64,000 nt of DNA from an uncultured Muribaculaceae bacterium. GTDB taxonomy: Bacteria > Bacteroidota > Bacteroidia > Bacteroidales > Muribaculaceae. Shown one piece after another: positions 24,037 to 32,823 of the stretch. The stretch lies in NCBI GenBank assembly GCA_910585275.1, contig CAJUCW010000014.1, forward strand, positions 29,927 through 93,926, given 5' to 3'. Position numbers and translations under genes: made by a program. The notes under the pieces were generated by a model, which saw only the letters and a program-made list of their open reading frames with translations, made no database searches and was not told the DNA's origin. The stretch's first letter is position 1; each line of letters starts with the position of its first letter.

Positions 24037-25713
24037 ATGAAAACTGTGAAATCATATATAAGAAACGCATCCTTCGCGGCGACTTTCGTTTCCCTCGCCA
24101 TGTTTGCGACCTCTTGCGACGATATGCTCGACACGAAACCGCAGGGAGTGTTCACCTCCGAGCAAATCGGAGAGGATGAGGCCCTTGACCTGGTGACATC
24201 GGCCTATGCAACGCTCCTTTGCCATTATTTCGGCAACAACGAATCGTTTGCCGGCCCCATCAACAACTGGGTGATAGATGTCCGTTCAGACGATGCCCTC
24301 AAAGGGGGCGACGGTGTGACGATGGAAGGCTACATGCATCAGCTTGAAATAGGCAACGTGCAGAGCGACAACGCAGTAATCGATTTCAAATGGAGAAACA
24401 ATTATTTCTCCATCTCCCGCTGCAACACGGCAATCAAGAGCATCCTTGCCTCTGGCGCGCTCGACGAAAAGACAAAGGCTTCGTTCGTTTCCGAGATGAA
24501 GACCCTGCGGGCATACTATTATTTCGACATGTATCGCCTTTTCGAGAAGTTCCCTTATTTTGATGAAACTGTGGCCGACCCCTCGCAGGTGAGCGCAAGC
24601 CAATACACCCGCGAGCAGATTCTCGGTTTCATAAAGGAAGACCTGCGCGAGGCCTACCGTAATTTGCCTGAAACCCAGGAAGAGGTGGGGCGTTTCAACC
24701 GCTATGTGGCTGCCGCCATACTTGCCAAGGTAGCCCTCTTTTCTTCCGATTGGGATGAAGTGGAAACTTATGCCGGCTACGTGATTGAAAGCGGGAAATA
24801 CCAGCTTTATCCCAATTTCCTCGACATTTCCAAGCCGGAACTCAACAATCAATACGAATCTGTGATGGCTGTGCAGTTCTCGTCGGCCAACTCGCCTGAC
24901 CAGTTCAATTTCAACAACTGTCTGAACTGCACTTACTCAGAGGGCAATCTCTACGGAAATGGTGACGACTTCTATCTTGCCTCGCAAGACCTTGTCAATT
25001 CGTTCCGTACGGATGTGAACGGTCTGCCGTTCCTCGACGGCACCTCCAACAGCGAGGACATCACTTCTGCCGATTACGCCGGGAATGTGGATCCCCGTCT
25101 CGATTTCACCCTCGGGCGTATCGGAATGCCTTGGAGAGGTTACACCTACAATGAGAAATGGTGCCGCAACCTTGAACTTTACGGTCAGTATTCCGGAAAG
25201 AAACCTTATCCGTCGCCCGATTCCCCTTACGTCACCACTGGTATCGTGCCCTGGGGAGCATCTTCGCTCAATTACATAATAATCCGTTATGCCGACGTGT
25301 TGCTCATGAAGGCCGAGGCTTTGATTGAGCAGAATAAGAATCTTGACGAGGCCAGGACCCTCATCAACGATGTGCGCGCCAAGGCGGCCCGTTCGGTTGA
25401 CCCCTCATATACGCCGATAGACTGCAACCCGATGGTGGCAAGTTATGCCGTAGGCGAATATCCCGCCACAGGATGGAGCCAGGAATATGCCCGCAGGGCG
25501 GTGCGTCATGAACGCCGTGTGGAACTCGCTATGGAAGGGCACCGCTGGTTCGACCTGTTGCGTTGGGGAACCGTAGTGGAAACCGTCAACAAATATTACG
25601 AGTTCGAAACAAAGTTCCAGGCTTACTATAGCGGAGCTTCGCTTACGGACGACGAACTTTATTTCCCGGTTCCCCTCAGCCAGAAAGACAATGCTGGTAA
25701 CCTTTACGATTAA
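24037..25713 (+). CDS. SusD-like surface glycan-binding lipoprotein, module A
   Basis: A 558-aa SusD/RagB family protein that caps the SusC transporter at the cell surface. The signal peptide ends with a lipobox (FATSC, C27). The helical TPR-like body is typical, with YYYFDMYRLFEKFPYFDE at ~165-182, RYADVLLMKAEALIEQN in the middle and RRAVRHERRVELAMEGHRWF, WFDLLRWG near the C-terminus. Co-transcribed with susC-1 and the DUF4960 gene, 23 nt downstream. Specificity for fructan is inferred from context. Confidence 0.93.
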   Translation: MKTVKSYIRNASFAATFVSLAMFATSCDDMLDTKPQGVFTSEQIGEDEALDLVTSAYATLLCHYFGNNESFAGPINNWVIDVRSDDALKGGDGVTMEGYMHQLEIGNVQSDNAVIDFKWRNNYFSISRCNTAIKSILASGALDEKTKASFVSEMKTLRAYYYFDMYRLFEKFPYFDETVADPSQVSASQYTREQILGFIKEDLREAYRNLPETQEEVGRFNRYVAAAILAKVALFSSDWDEVETYAGYVIESGKYQLYPNFLDISKPELNNQYESVMAVQFSSANSPDQFNFNNCLNCTYSEGNLYGNGDDFYLASQDLVNSFRTDVNGLPFLDGTSNSEDITSADYAGNVDPRLDFTLGRIGMPWRGYTYNEKWCRNLELYGQYSGKKPYPSPDSPYVTTGIVPWGASSLNYIIIRYADVLLMKAEALIEQNKNLDEARTLINDVRAKAARSVDPSYTPIDCNPMVASYAVGEYPATGWSQEYARRAVRHERRVELAMEGHRWFDLLRWGTVVETVNKYYEFETKFQAYYSGASLTDDELYFPVPLSQKDNAGNLYD

Positions 25714-25736
25714 ACCGTCTAAACAGAAAAACCAAG

Positions 25737-27218
25737 ATGAAAAAGATATTTAATAAAATAATGACGGCGGCTTTGGTGGCGGCTGCGGGAGTACTCTCTT
25801 CATGTTCGGATTTCGACCCGAAGGGTTACGAGGAGGTGCCTTACCTTGCCACTGTCAACGACCTTAAAGCCGAAGTCAACGGCATGAGAATCCGTCTCTC
25901 ATGGAATCTCCCTTCCGGAGATATCACCGATGTGATGCTGATAAAGAATGCCGATGGAAAGAACCCCGTTTCGCTTGGTGCGTCGGCCACTTCATACGAG
26001 GTGGAAGGTGCGCCGATGGGTGAGGAAAACATATATACCGTCAAGGTGAAATATGACGACCGTTACGTTTCGGAAGGTGTAACCGTCGCCGCCACACTTC
26101 CGCAAATGGAACTTCCCGACGTCCGTAACCTTAAGGCAGAGGTCGAGGGCAGGGCGGTGACGTTGACGTGGGAACTCCCCACCGCCGACAATATCACCGG
26201 AGTGAAGGTATATTCAAACGGCGATTCCGGCAACGGCACTGTATATGACGGGGCACTTTCTACGGTGACTTTGAAGTCGCAGCCCGTGGGAGAAACGATT
26301 ACTTACGGCGTGGCTGTGGTGTATGACGGTTACTACTCTTCGACGGGTGTGAATTCATCGCCTGTGACTATTGAACAGGTGGAGACCAAAGCCGCTTATC
26401 TTCTTGACGCGGATGCCATAGCCGACCTCCCCGACGACGATGAACGGGCAGCCGCACAGTGGTTCTACACTAATTACGTTGTCGCCGCAAAAGGTAAATT
26501 CGTGCATCCTTCCGAACTTGGCGAGCTCGACCCTGAGGAATATTCGGTATTGTGGATTATGGTTGACCGTGTCGGGTTGCCTCTCGGTTGGGAGAATCTT
26601 CCCGAAGGGTTCAGCGCAAGTTCCACTATCGACGCGCTCAAATCTTACACGGCAAACGGCGGTAATCTCTACCTCTCCAATATGGCTACGCAGCTCACCG
26701 TGCCTTTGGACATCGTTCCCGCCAATATGGCTCCCACCGTCTTTGGCAATGGCGACGGCGGTTCAGGAGGCGACGTTTGGGTTATCAATCCCTATCTCGG
26801 CTGGGATTTCCGTAACGGAAGCGACCAGGGATTCTACGACCGCACTGCCCATGCCGTCTATAAGGGACTTACGTTGGAAGATCCCAACGGGTATGGCTAT
26901 GAAAACCTTCCTTTGATTGGGCCCGGTCAGCGTGAAGACCACAACTGTCTATGGGATTGCAACATCTATGGGCGTGGCAATCAGCCTGACGTAATCAAGA
27001 ACTTCGAAGTCACCACCAATTCGCTTGTGCTCGCCACTTGGGGCCATGTGCGCGACCATTGTGTTGCCGGTCTTGTTGACTTTAATCCCAACAATGAACA
27101 CGGCCGTTGTGTGGCAAACGGTTTTGCCGCTTATGAATGGAACCAGAATTCCGGCGCCAATCCCTACCAGCACAACATAGACCAACTCACCGAGAACATC
27201 CTTGAGTATCTTAAATGA
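25737..27218 (+). CDS. DUF4960 surface glycan-binding lipoprotein, module A
   Basis: A 493-aa lipoprotein (lipobox LSSC, C23). Two fibronectin-type-III-like repeats (~40-120 and ~125-210, both containing an ITDVMLIKNADG/ITGVKVYSNGDS-like segment) are followed by a DUF4960 domain (~220-490, with PVGE, PLGWENLPEGF and a conserved WGHVRDHCVAGLVDF). DUF4960 lipoproteins occur in Bacteroides fructan loci, where BT1761 binds levan at the surface. It probably recruits polymer for the SusCD pair and surface enzymes. Follows susD-1 in the operon. Confidence 0.85.
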   Translation: MKKIFNKIMTAALVAAAGVLSSCSDFDPKGYEEVPYLATVNDLKAEVNGMRIRLSWNLPSGDITDVMLIKNADGKNPVSLGASATSYEVEGAPMGEENIYTVKVKYDDRYVSEGVTVAATLPQMELPDVRNLKAEVEGRAVTLTWELPTADNITGVKVYSNGDSGNGTVYDGALSTVTLKSQPVGETITYGVAVVYDGYYSSTGVNSSPVTIEQVETKAAYLLDADAIADLPDDDERAAAQWFYTNYVVAAKGKFVHPSELGELDPEEYSVLWIMVDRVGLPLGWENLPEGFSASSTIDALKSYTANGGNLYLSNMATQLTVPLDIVPANMAPTVFGNGDGGSGGDVWVINPYLGWDFRNGSDQGFYDRTAHAVYKGLTLEDPNGYGYENLPLIGPGQREDHNCLWDCNIYGRGNQPDVIKNFEVTTNSLVLATWGHVRDHCVAGLVDFNPNNEHGRCVANGFAAYEWNQNSGANPYQHNIDQLTENILEYLK

Positions 27219-27294
27219 CAATTATTATCGGCAGGATATGTCGCGGCTTAATAACGGGCTGCGGCATATCCTCTTTTTATATTTTTGAAAAGTT

Positions 27295-29664
27295 ATGAAC
27301 AATACCAAGACATTTCTTACTTGCCTTGCGATAATGTCTCCCTTCGTTTCTAACGCAAAACTTGTGGCTCATTTTCCCATGGATGTTAAATCCGGCAAAA
27401 TCACGGAAAGCGTCAGCGGGGAGGCGTTTGATGTGGAAGGCAATTTCGCGCCCGAGAATTTGCCTGGTGCTGTGGGACAGGCGTTGCGTTTCGACGGCTA
27501 CACTTCGCATATCCGTGCGAATCTGGGCGATATCCTGCCTGCCGGTTCGAAACAGCTTACCGTTTCGTTATGGGTGGCGGTGCCGTGTTACCCCATAATC
27601 CAGATTGACACCGACACCTCGGAGATGACTCCGATTGCCACATGCCTCGATACTGATTCAAAAACCGGTTTCGGGTTCTATCTCGGATTCAACGGCAAGT
27701 ATTCTTTCCGTACATATGTGGGAGGCTGGCCTGTGAACATCGACGTTGACAAACCTTTACCCACATATCGGTGGAACAATCTTGTGGCGGTAGTTGACTG
27801 CGATGCAAGAAGCGTGAAGCTATACAACAACGGCGAGGAAGTGGGCTCGGGACGCGCCACCGGTTCCGTTTCGTTCACATCGGCTCCCTTCTACATGGGC
27901 CAGGGAACGGTTTCAAGGAAGTCCGGACCGTTTGAACTGATGTCGTTCAACGGCCTCATCGACGATGTCTCCGTGTGGGATGAAGCCAAAGGTTTGGATG
28001 AAATTCAGGGATGGCATGCTGAAAATCCCGCCGACCTTGACATCCCTGCTTCCCGTTTCGCCGACGATGTGCTCCGCCCGCGTTTCCACGGAATGCCTGC
28101 CGCCGGCTGGACCAACGAGTGCCACGGAATGTATTATTCCGACGGCCGTTACCATCTGTTTTTCCAGAAAAACGGCGACGGCCCTTACATGGCAAGGTTG
28201 CATTGGGGCCACATTTCGAGTGAAAACCTTTATGATTGGCGTGAAGAAAAGATAGCCGTCGCTCCCGGCGAATGGTATGACATCAAAGGGTGCTGGAGCG
28301 GGTGCATATTTTCCGATGAGGAGATTACGGGTGGCAAACCCAATATACTTTACACTGCCGTTGACTATGCCAAAGCCATGATTGCACAGGCTGCCCCGGA
28401 ATCGGATGCCCTTGACAACTGGATTAAATCGTCGCGCAACCCCATCGTCGCTTCACGTCCCGCCGGACTTTCCGACGATTTCCGCGACCCCTATTTTTTC
28501 CGCAACGGAGATGACGCCTTCATGATAGTCGGGACTTCGAAAGACGGGGTAGGCACTACTACGCTCCATCGTTATAATCCTGCCTCAGCCATCTGGAGCA
28601 ACAACGGCGATCTGTTCTTTTCCGGAAAAACGGCAGGGGTTGACGGTCATTTCTGGGAGATGCCCACCATCACTCCTATGCCCGATGGGAAATGGCTATT
28701 CACGGCAACCCCGTTGGGCACATCGCAAGGTGTGCGCACCCTATATTGGGTTGGATCCGTCGATGCCGACGGACGGTTTGTAGCCGACGGCTCCTCTGCA
28801 TCTCCCCGCCTTGTAGAGATGAATTCACGTGAAGGTTTCGGTCTGCTTTCACCTACAATCTATCGTCATGACGGAAAGACCATAGTCCTTGGAATCGTGC
28901 CCGATAAATTGTCTTCTATCGACAACTGGAATCTCGGATGGGCGCATTGCTATTCCCTCCCGAGGGAATGGTCGTTGTCTGCCGACGGCACGCTCCTTCA
29001 GAAGCCCTATGCAGGTCTGACGGGTATGCGCACGGCCACGATGTTTTCGAAAGCGGACAGCGAACTCTCCGGTGAATGGAGCCTTTCTCCGGTTGCGGGC
29101 AGGGCTGTCGAGATTTCCGGAGTGTTTGAGGTCGGTGCTTCAGAATTCGGATTCAAGGTTTTCAAGAGCGGTTCCGGCGAAGGTGTGATAAGATACGAAC
29201 CGGCTACAGGGGAGATTGTTGCCGATTTCAGTGGATTGCGTCGTCTGGTCAACGATGGGGGAGTCTATGACGGCATCTATCGTTGTCCTCTTCCGGAGCG
29301 TCCGGTTGCAGGTTCGGAGTTGAAAATAAATATCTTCATCGACCATTCCATCCTCGACATATTTGTCAACGACAAGTGGGCGACTTCCATCCGTGTTTTC
29401 CCCACCGAATCCGATGCCGACGGAATAGAAGCGTATTGCGCAGGCAGCGTCAAAGTGAAAGACCTAAAAGCGTGGGTCCTCGATGCGAAATCATCCAGTG
29501 CCGGGGTCGGGATGCTGCCGTCTGACGGCATATCCGGCGCACCGGACTCCGACATATATACGTTGTCCGGAACAAGAATAAGACCCGCTGATACGGACGG
29601 TTTGCCTCAAAATCTGCCATCCGGCATCTATGTCTCGAAAGGGAAAAAGACTCTAATAAAATAA
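27295..29664 (+). CDS. LamG-GH32 enzyme with atypical nucleophile motif and sorting-like tail
   Basis: A 789-aa secreted protein: signal peptide (1-20), LamG-like jelly-roll domain (~22-235), GH32 catalytic domain (~255-560), GH32 C-terminal sandwich (~575-725) and a tail resembling the end of a type IX secretion sorting domain (YTLSGTRI, then LPSGIYVSKGKKTLIK). The usual WMNDPNG is WTNECHG at 272-278, so Glu275 stands where the Asp nucleophile normally is. FRDP is kept (D398) and WEMP supplies E455 as acid/base. It could be an active sub-lineage or a fructan-binding pseudoenzyme. It lies 76 nt after the DUF4960 gene, and its stop is inside the left arm of a strong terminator. Confidence 0.88.
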   Translation: MNNTKTFLTCLAIMSPFVSNAKLVAHFPMDVKSGKITESVSGEAFDVEGNFAPENLPGAVGQALRFDGYTSHIRANLGDILPAGSKQLTVSLWVAVPCYPIIQIDTDTSEMTPIATCLDTDSKTGFGFYLGFNGKYSFRTYVGGWPVNIDVDKPLPTYRWNNLVAVVDCDARSVKLYNNGEEVGSGRATGSVSFTSAPFYMGQGTVSRKSGPFELMSFNGLIDDVSVWDEAKGLDEIQGWHAENPADLDIPASRFADDVLRPRFHGMPAAGWTNECHGMYYSDGRYHLFFQKNGDGPYMARLHWGHISSENLYDWREEKIAVAPGEWYDIKGCWSGCIFSDEEITGGKPNILYTAVDYAKAMIAQAAPESDALDNWIKSSRNPIVASRPAGLSDDFRDPYFFRNGDDAFMIVGTSKDGVGTTTLHRYNPASAIWSNNGDLFFSGKTAGVDGHFWEMPTITPMPDGKWLFTATPLGTSQGVRTLYWVGSVDADGRFVADGSSASPRLVEMNSREGFGLLSPTIYRHDGKTIVLGIVPDKLSSIDNWNLGWAHCYSLPREWSLSADGTLLQKPYAGLTGMRTATMFSKADSELSGEWSLSPVAGRAVEISGVFEVGASEFGFKVFKSGSGEGVIRYEPATGEIVADFSGLRRLVNDGGVYDGIYRCPLPERPVAGSELKINIFIDHSILDIFVNDKWATSIRVFPTESDADGIEAYCAGSVKVKDLKAWVLDAKSSSAGVGMLPSDGISGAPDSDIYTLSGTRIRPADTDGLPQNLPSGIYVSKGKKTLIK

Positions 29665-29707
29665 AAATTTAGGGAGATGTCTCAGGCGTCTCCCTAAATT
29701 TTTATTT
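29659..29707 (+). terminator. Strong terminator ending PUL module A
   Basis: Perfect 19-bp arms (29659-29677 and 29689-29707) around an 11-nt loop, AT-rich at the base so it carries its own T-run. It separates module A from HTCS-2. Confidence 0.8.
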
Positions 29708-29728
29708 GTATTTATTTCACTATTATAT

Positions 29729-29736
29729 TATTTTTG
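29729..29736 (+). promoter_or_regulatory. Putative -7 box (TATTTTTG) for HTCS-2
   Basis: TATTTTTG matches TAnnTTTG, about 87 nt before the ATG at 29823. Confidence 0.45.
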
Positions 29737-29822
29737 CATGTGGAAAAACTCGGTGATGAGATATGCTCCCCCTGTTAATTCTGCTGTGATTTGATTTTAC
29801 TGATTATATCGATAAGATTTTG

Positions 29823-32564
29823 ATGGGAAAACTCGTTTGGCATATTTTTGTTGTTTTGCTGTTGGTAGGTGTTGCCGCCTGCGGTCGTAAATCCCCGGAG
29901 TATAAAATCGGGGTTTCGCAATGTAGTGGCGATAATTGGAGGATCAAAACGAATGAAGAAATCAAGAGGGAACTGTTGCTTCACGATGACGTTTCCGTGG
30001 AGATACGGTCGGCTGAACGCGACAATGGCCGTCAGATAGATGATATCCGCTATTTCATGCAGAACGGATTCGACCTCATTATTGTCTCACCTAACGAATC
30101 AAGAGAACTCACTCCTGTCATAGAGGAGGCTTATTCGAAAGGGATTCCTATTCTGACATTCGACCGCCGAATAGAGGGTGATGCCTTTACCGCACACATG
30201 GAGGTCGATAACTATGAACTCGGACGGTCCGTCGCCAAATATGCCCGTTCTAAAGTGAAGCAACCTATCAGGGTGATTGAAATCCAGGGGCCCGCCTCGG
30301 CTTCGCCTGCCCAGAGGAGGCATGCCGGATTTGAAGATGCAATTTCGGAGGTTGAGGGAGCAGAAATAGTGGCGAGCGTTTATGGAAATTGGGAAAACAG
30401 TCTGGCGGAGCATCTCACAGATTCATTGCTCGACATTTATCCGGGAACCAACATGATTTACGCCCATACGGACCACATGGCTATAGGGGCGGCGAAGGCC
30501 GCTAAAAACAAAGGGCGCGACGACATCGCCGTGATGGGGATTGACGGTTATCCCGACATAGGCATAAAAGCTGTGAAAGACGGGGTGCTCGACGCTACTT
30601 TCCTCTATCCCACGGAGGGGAACCGGCTCATTGAAATCGCGGTGGCTATACTCAAAGGTGAACATTATGACCGTATGAATATGGTTGCGCCCCTTTCGCC
30701 TATCGACAAAACGAATGCCGATATTATCCTTTCGCAAGATTCTCTTCTGACAAACGAAACCGGCACGATTGATTTCTTGAGAGACCGTCTCGACGAATAT
30801 TGGTCGCTTTACAGGATGCAGAAAGCTTTATTGTTTGCCGCCATCATAATAGCGGTGCTTCTTGCCGCCGTCCTTTTCCTGCTTTTGCGCACAATCGGTG
30901 CCAATAAACGCCATCAGAAAGTGTTACTTCAAAAAAACAGGCAGCTCGAAGATGAAAAACGGAAGCAAGAGGAACTATACGACAAACTTCGTGAGGCCAC
31001 ACAGGCGAAATTTATGTTTTTCACCAATGTTTCACATGATTTGCGAACTCCGCTCACCCTCATATCCGGTCCGGTGGAGCAAATGGCGGGGGTGGATTAT
31101 CTCGAGCCGCGTCATAAGTCGCTGATGAAGATGGCTCAGAAAAACGTCAATATTTTGAAGCGCCTCATCAATCAGATTCTCGATTTCAGAAAATATGAAA
31201 ACGGCAAATCCGACATGCATCTCGCGGAGGCCGACATGAGGTTGCTCGTCGAAGGTTGGAGCGAGGCGTTTCACGGCATGGCTGAACGTCGCGATATTTC
31301 CATCTCCACTCATATCCCCGCCGAAGGTGATTTCTGTATGTGTGTGGATGTCGAAAAAATGGAAAGGGTCTTTTTCAACCTGATGAGCAATGCTTTCAAG
31401 CATACACCTGACAATGGTAAAATCGAAGTGTCGCTGCATAAAAATGGCGATTCCACAGTGGTGCTTGAAGTCAAGGACAGCGGCGAGGGAATATCGAAAG
31501 AGGATTGCCAACATATTTTCGAAAGATTCTTCCAGGCTGATTCCGAGAATCCGCAGGGTTCCGGAATCGGATTGGCACTTACGAAAGCTTTCGTAGAGCT
31601 TCACGGAGGCAAAATAGATGTGGAGAGTGAAAAAGGGAAGGGAAGTCGATTCATAGTCACGTTGCCTGTGCGTCATTGCTCGAATAAAGCGGTAGAGAAG
31701 GAATCGAATATTTCGCAAGCCGACATAGAGAAGGAATTGATGCCGCTCCGGAAAGAGAACCGGGAATTTGATTCGTCGAAGCCGTTGCTTCTTGTGGTTG
31801 ACGACAACCGCGACATCCAGCGGCTTATCGGCAATCTCTTGGGCGATGAATATAATCTGATATACGCATCCGACGGCATGCAGGGCGTGAGGATGGCGGT
31901 GAAATATGTGCCAGACCTTATCATCTGCGATGTGATGATGCCGGTGATGGACGGAATGGAATGCGTAAGGCGTATCAAGGACGATGTTTCCACGTCGCAT
32001 ATTCCGGTGCTTATGCTCACGGCATGTTCGCTCGACGAGCAGAGGACCCGGGGATACGAAAGCGGCGTTGACGGCTATCTTTTGAAACCATTCGGAAATG
32101 AGGTGCTTGCCGCACGCTGCCGAAATCTTCTTGCCGGAAGGAAGCGTATAAAAGAACTCTATGCCGCGCCCGGCATGAAAGACAAAAGCAGACAGGCTCC
32201 GGAGGCGAAAACACCCTCGGCGCATATGTCGCCGAATGATGTGGAAAGCGATTTCTATTCGAAATTCGCCGATATCGTGACTGAACGTCTTTCCGATTCC
32301 AACCTCAGCGTAGATGAAATTGCCGGAAAAATAGGGTTGAGCCAGTCGCAGCTTACGAGAAAAATAAAGGCGCTCACCAATTATACGCCCGTAGAGATAA
32401 TCCGGACTATGAGGTTGCGCAGGGCAAAGACGCTTTTGAACGGCACCGAGAAAACAGTCGGCGAAATTGCATTCGAGGTCGGGTTCTCCTCCCTGGCATA
32501 TTTCTCGAAATGCTATAAAGACGCCTTTGGTGTGTCGCCTTCCGAAATCCGGGGGAAGGTGTAG
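29823..32564 (+). CDS. Hybrid two-component system regulator (HTCS-2)
   Basis: A 913-aa protein collinear with HTCS-1: lipobox-like signal (VAAC), periplasmic sugar-binding domain, one membrane helix, HisKA with H405, HATPase (DSGEGI, GSGIGLALTKAF), receiver with D703 (CDVMMPVMDG) and AraC-type helix-turn-helix. The TTG at 29820 is directly before ATG 29823, and the ATG is used. Many stretches of the sensor domain (KIGVSQCS, IRYF.QNGFD, IVSPNE) are shared with HTCS-1, so the two arose by duplication and may sense the same or a related sugar. Located directly before susC-2, the likely target. Large minus-strand frames over it are shadows. Confidence 0.93.
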   Translation: MGKLVWHIFVVLLLVGVAACGRKSPEYKIGVSQCSGDNWRIKTNEEIKRELLLHDDVSVEIRSAERDNGRQIDDIRYFMQNGFDLIIVSPNESRELTPVIEEAYSKGIPILTFDRRIEGDAFTAHMEVDNYELGRSVAKYARSKVKQPIRVIEIQGPASASPAQRRHAGFEDAISEVEGAEIVASVYGNWENSLAEHLTDSLLDIYPGTNMIYAHTDHMAIGAAKAAKNKGRDDIAVMGIDGYPDIGIKAVKDGVLDATFLYPTEGNRLIEIAVAILKGEHYDRMNMVAPLSPIDKTNADIILSQDSLLTNETGTIDFLRDRLDEYWSLYRMQKALLFAAIIIAVLLAAVLFLLLRTIGANKRHQKVLLQKNRQLEDEKRKQEELYDKLREATQAKFMFFTNVSHDLRTPLTLISGPVEQMAGVDYLEPRHKSLMKMAQKNVNILKRLINQILDFRKYENGKSDMHLAEADMRLLVEGWSEAFHGMAERRDISISTHIPAEGDFCMCVDVEKMERVFFNLMSNAFKHTPDNGKIEVSLHKNGDSTVVLEVKDSGEGISKEDCQHIFERFFQADSENPQGSGIGLALTKAFVELHGGKIDVESEKGKGSRFIVTLPVRHCSNKAVEKESNISQADIEKELMPLRKENREFDSSKPLLLVVDDNRDIQRLIGNLLGDEYNLIYASDGMQGVRMAVKYVPDLIICDVMMPVMDGMECVRRIKDDVSTSHIPVLMLTACSLDEQRTRGYESGVDGYLLKPFGNEVLAARCRNLLAGRKRIKELYAAPGMKDKSRQAPEAKTPSAHMSPNDVESDFYSKFADIVTERLSDSNLSVDEIAGKIGLSQSQLTRKIKALTNYTPVEIIRTMRLRRAKTLLNGTEKTVGEIAFEVGFSSLAYFSKCYKDAFGVSPSEIRGKV

Positions 32565-32747
32565 TCGTTCGTTCGTGTGTATAAAAAATTGTGCATTATA
32601 AAAAATGTTGCTTTGTGCTGTTAACCTTAATGTAATCAATGTAATAATGGCGTTGTGTGTCCCAAATTTGAAAACGGGGGACTGGAGTTTGTAAAAAATC
32701 GGCAAACATTTTAACAATACGGGATTGCCACGGAAATTGATAGCGTA

Positions 32748-32823
32748 GTCAACATCTGTTATATTTCCGCCGCTTTTGTCATACTAATTTTGCGGCAGAA
32801 TTATTAACCAACACTAACATAAC
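32748..32823 (+). promoter_or_regulatory. susC-2 promoter and leader, near-copy of the susC-1 region
   Basis: Gap-free match to 20905-20980. The -7 box is TAATTTTG at 32785-32792. Differences cluster in the spacer around -7, while the upstream half and the leader are unchanged. Confidence 0.7.

Noticed and set aside
31032..32717. 561-aa minus-strand frame over HTCS-2
   Set aside because: It is the reverse of the kinase, receiver and AraC domains; a similar shadow exists over HTCS-1.
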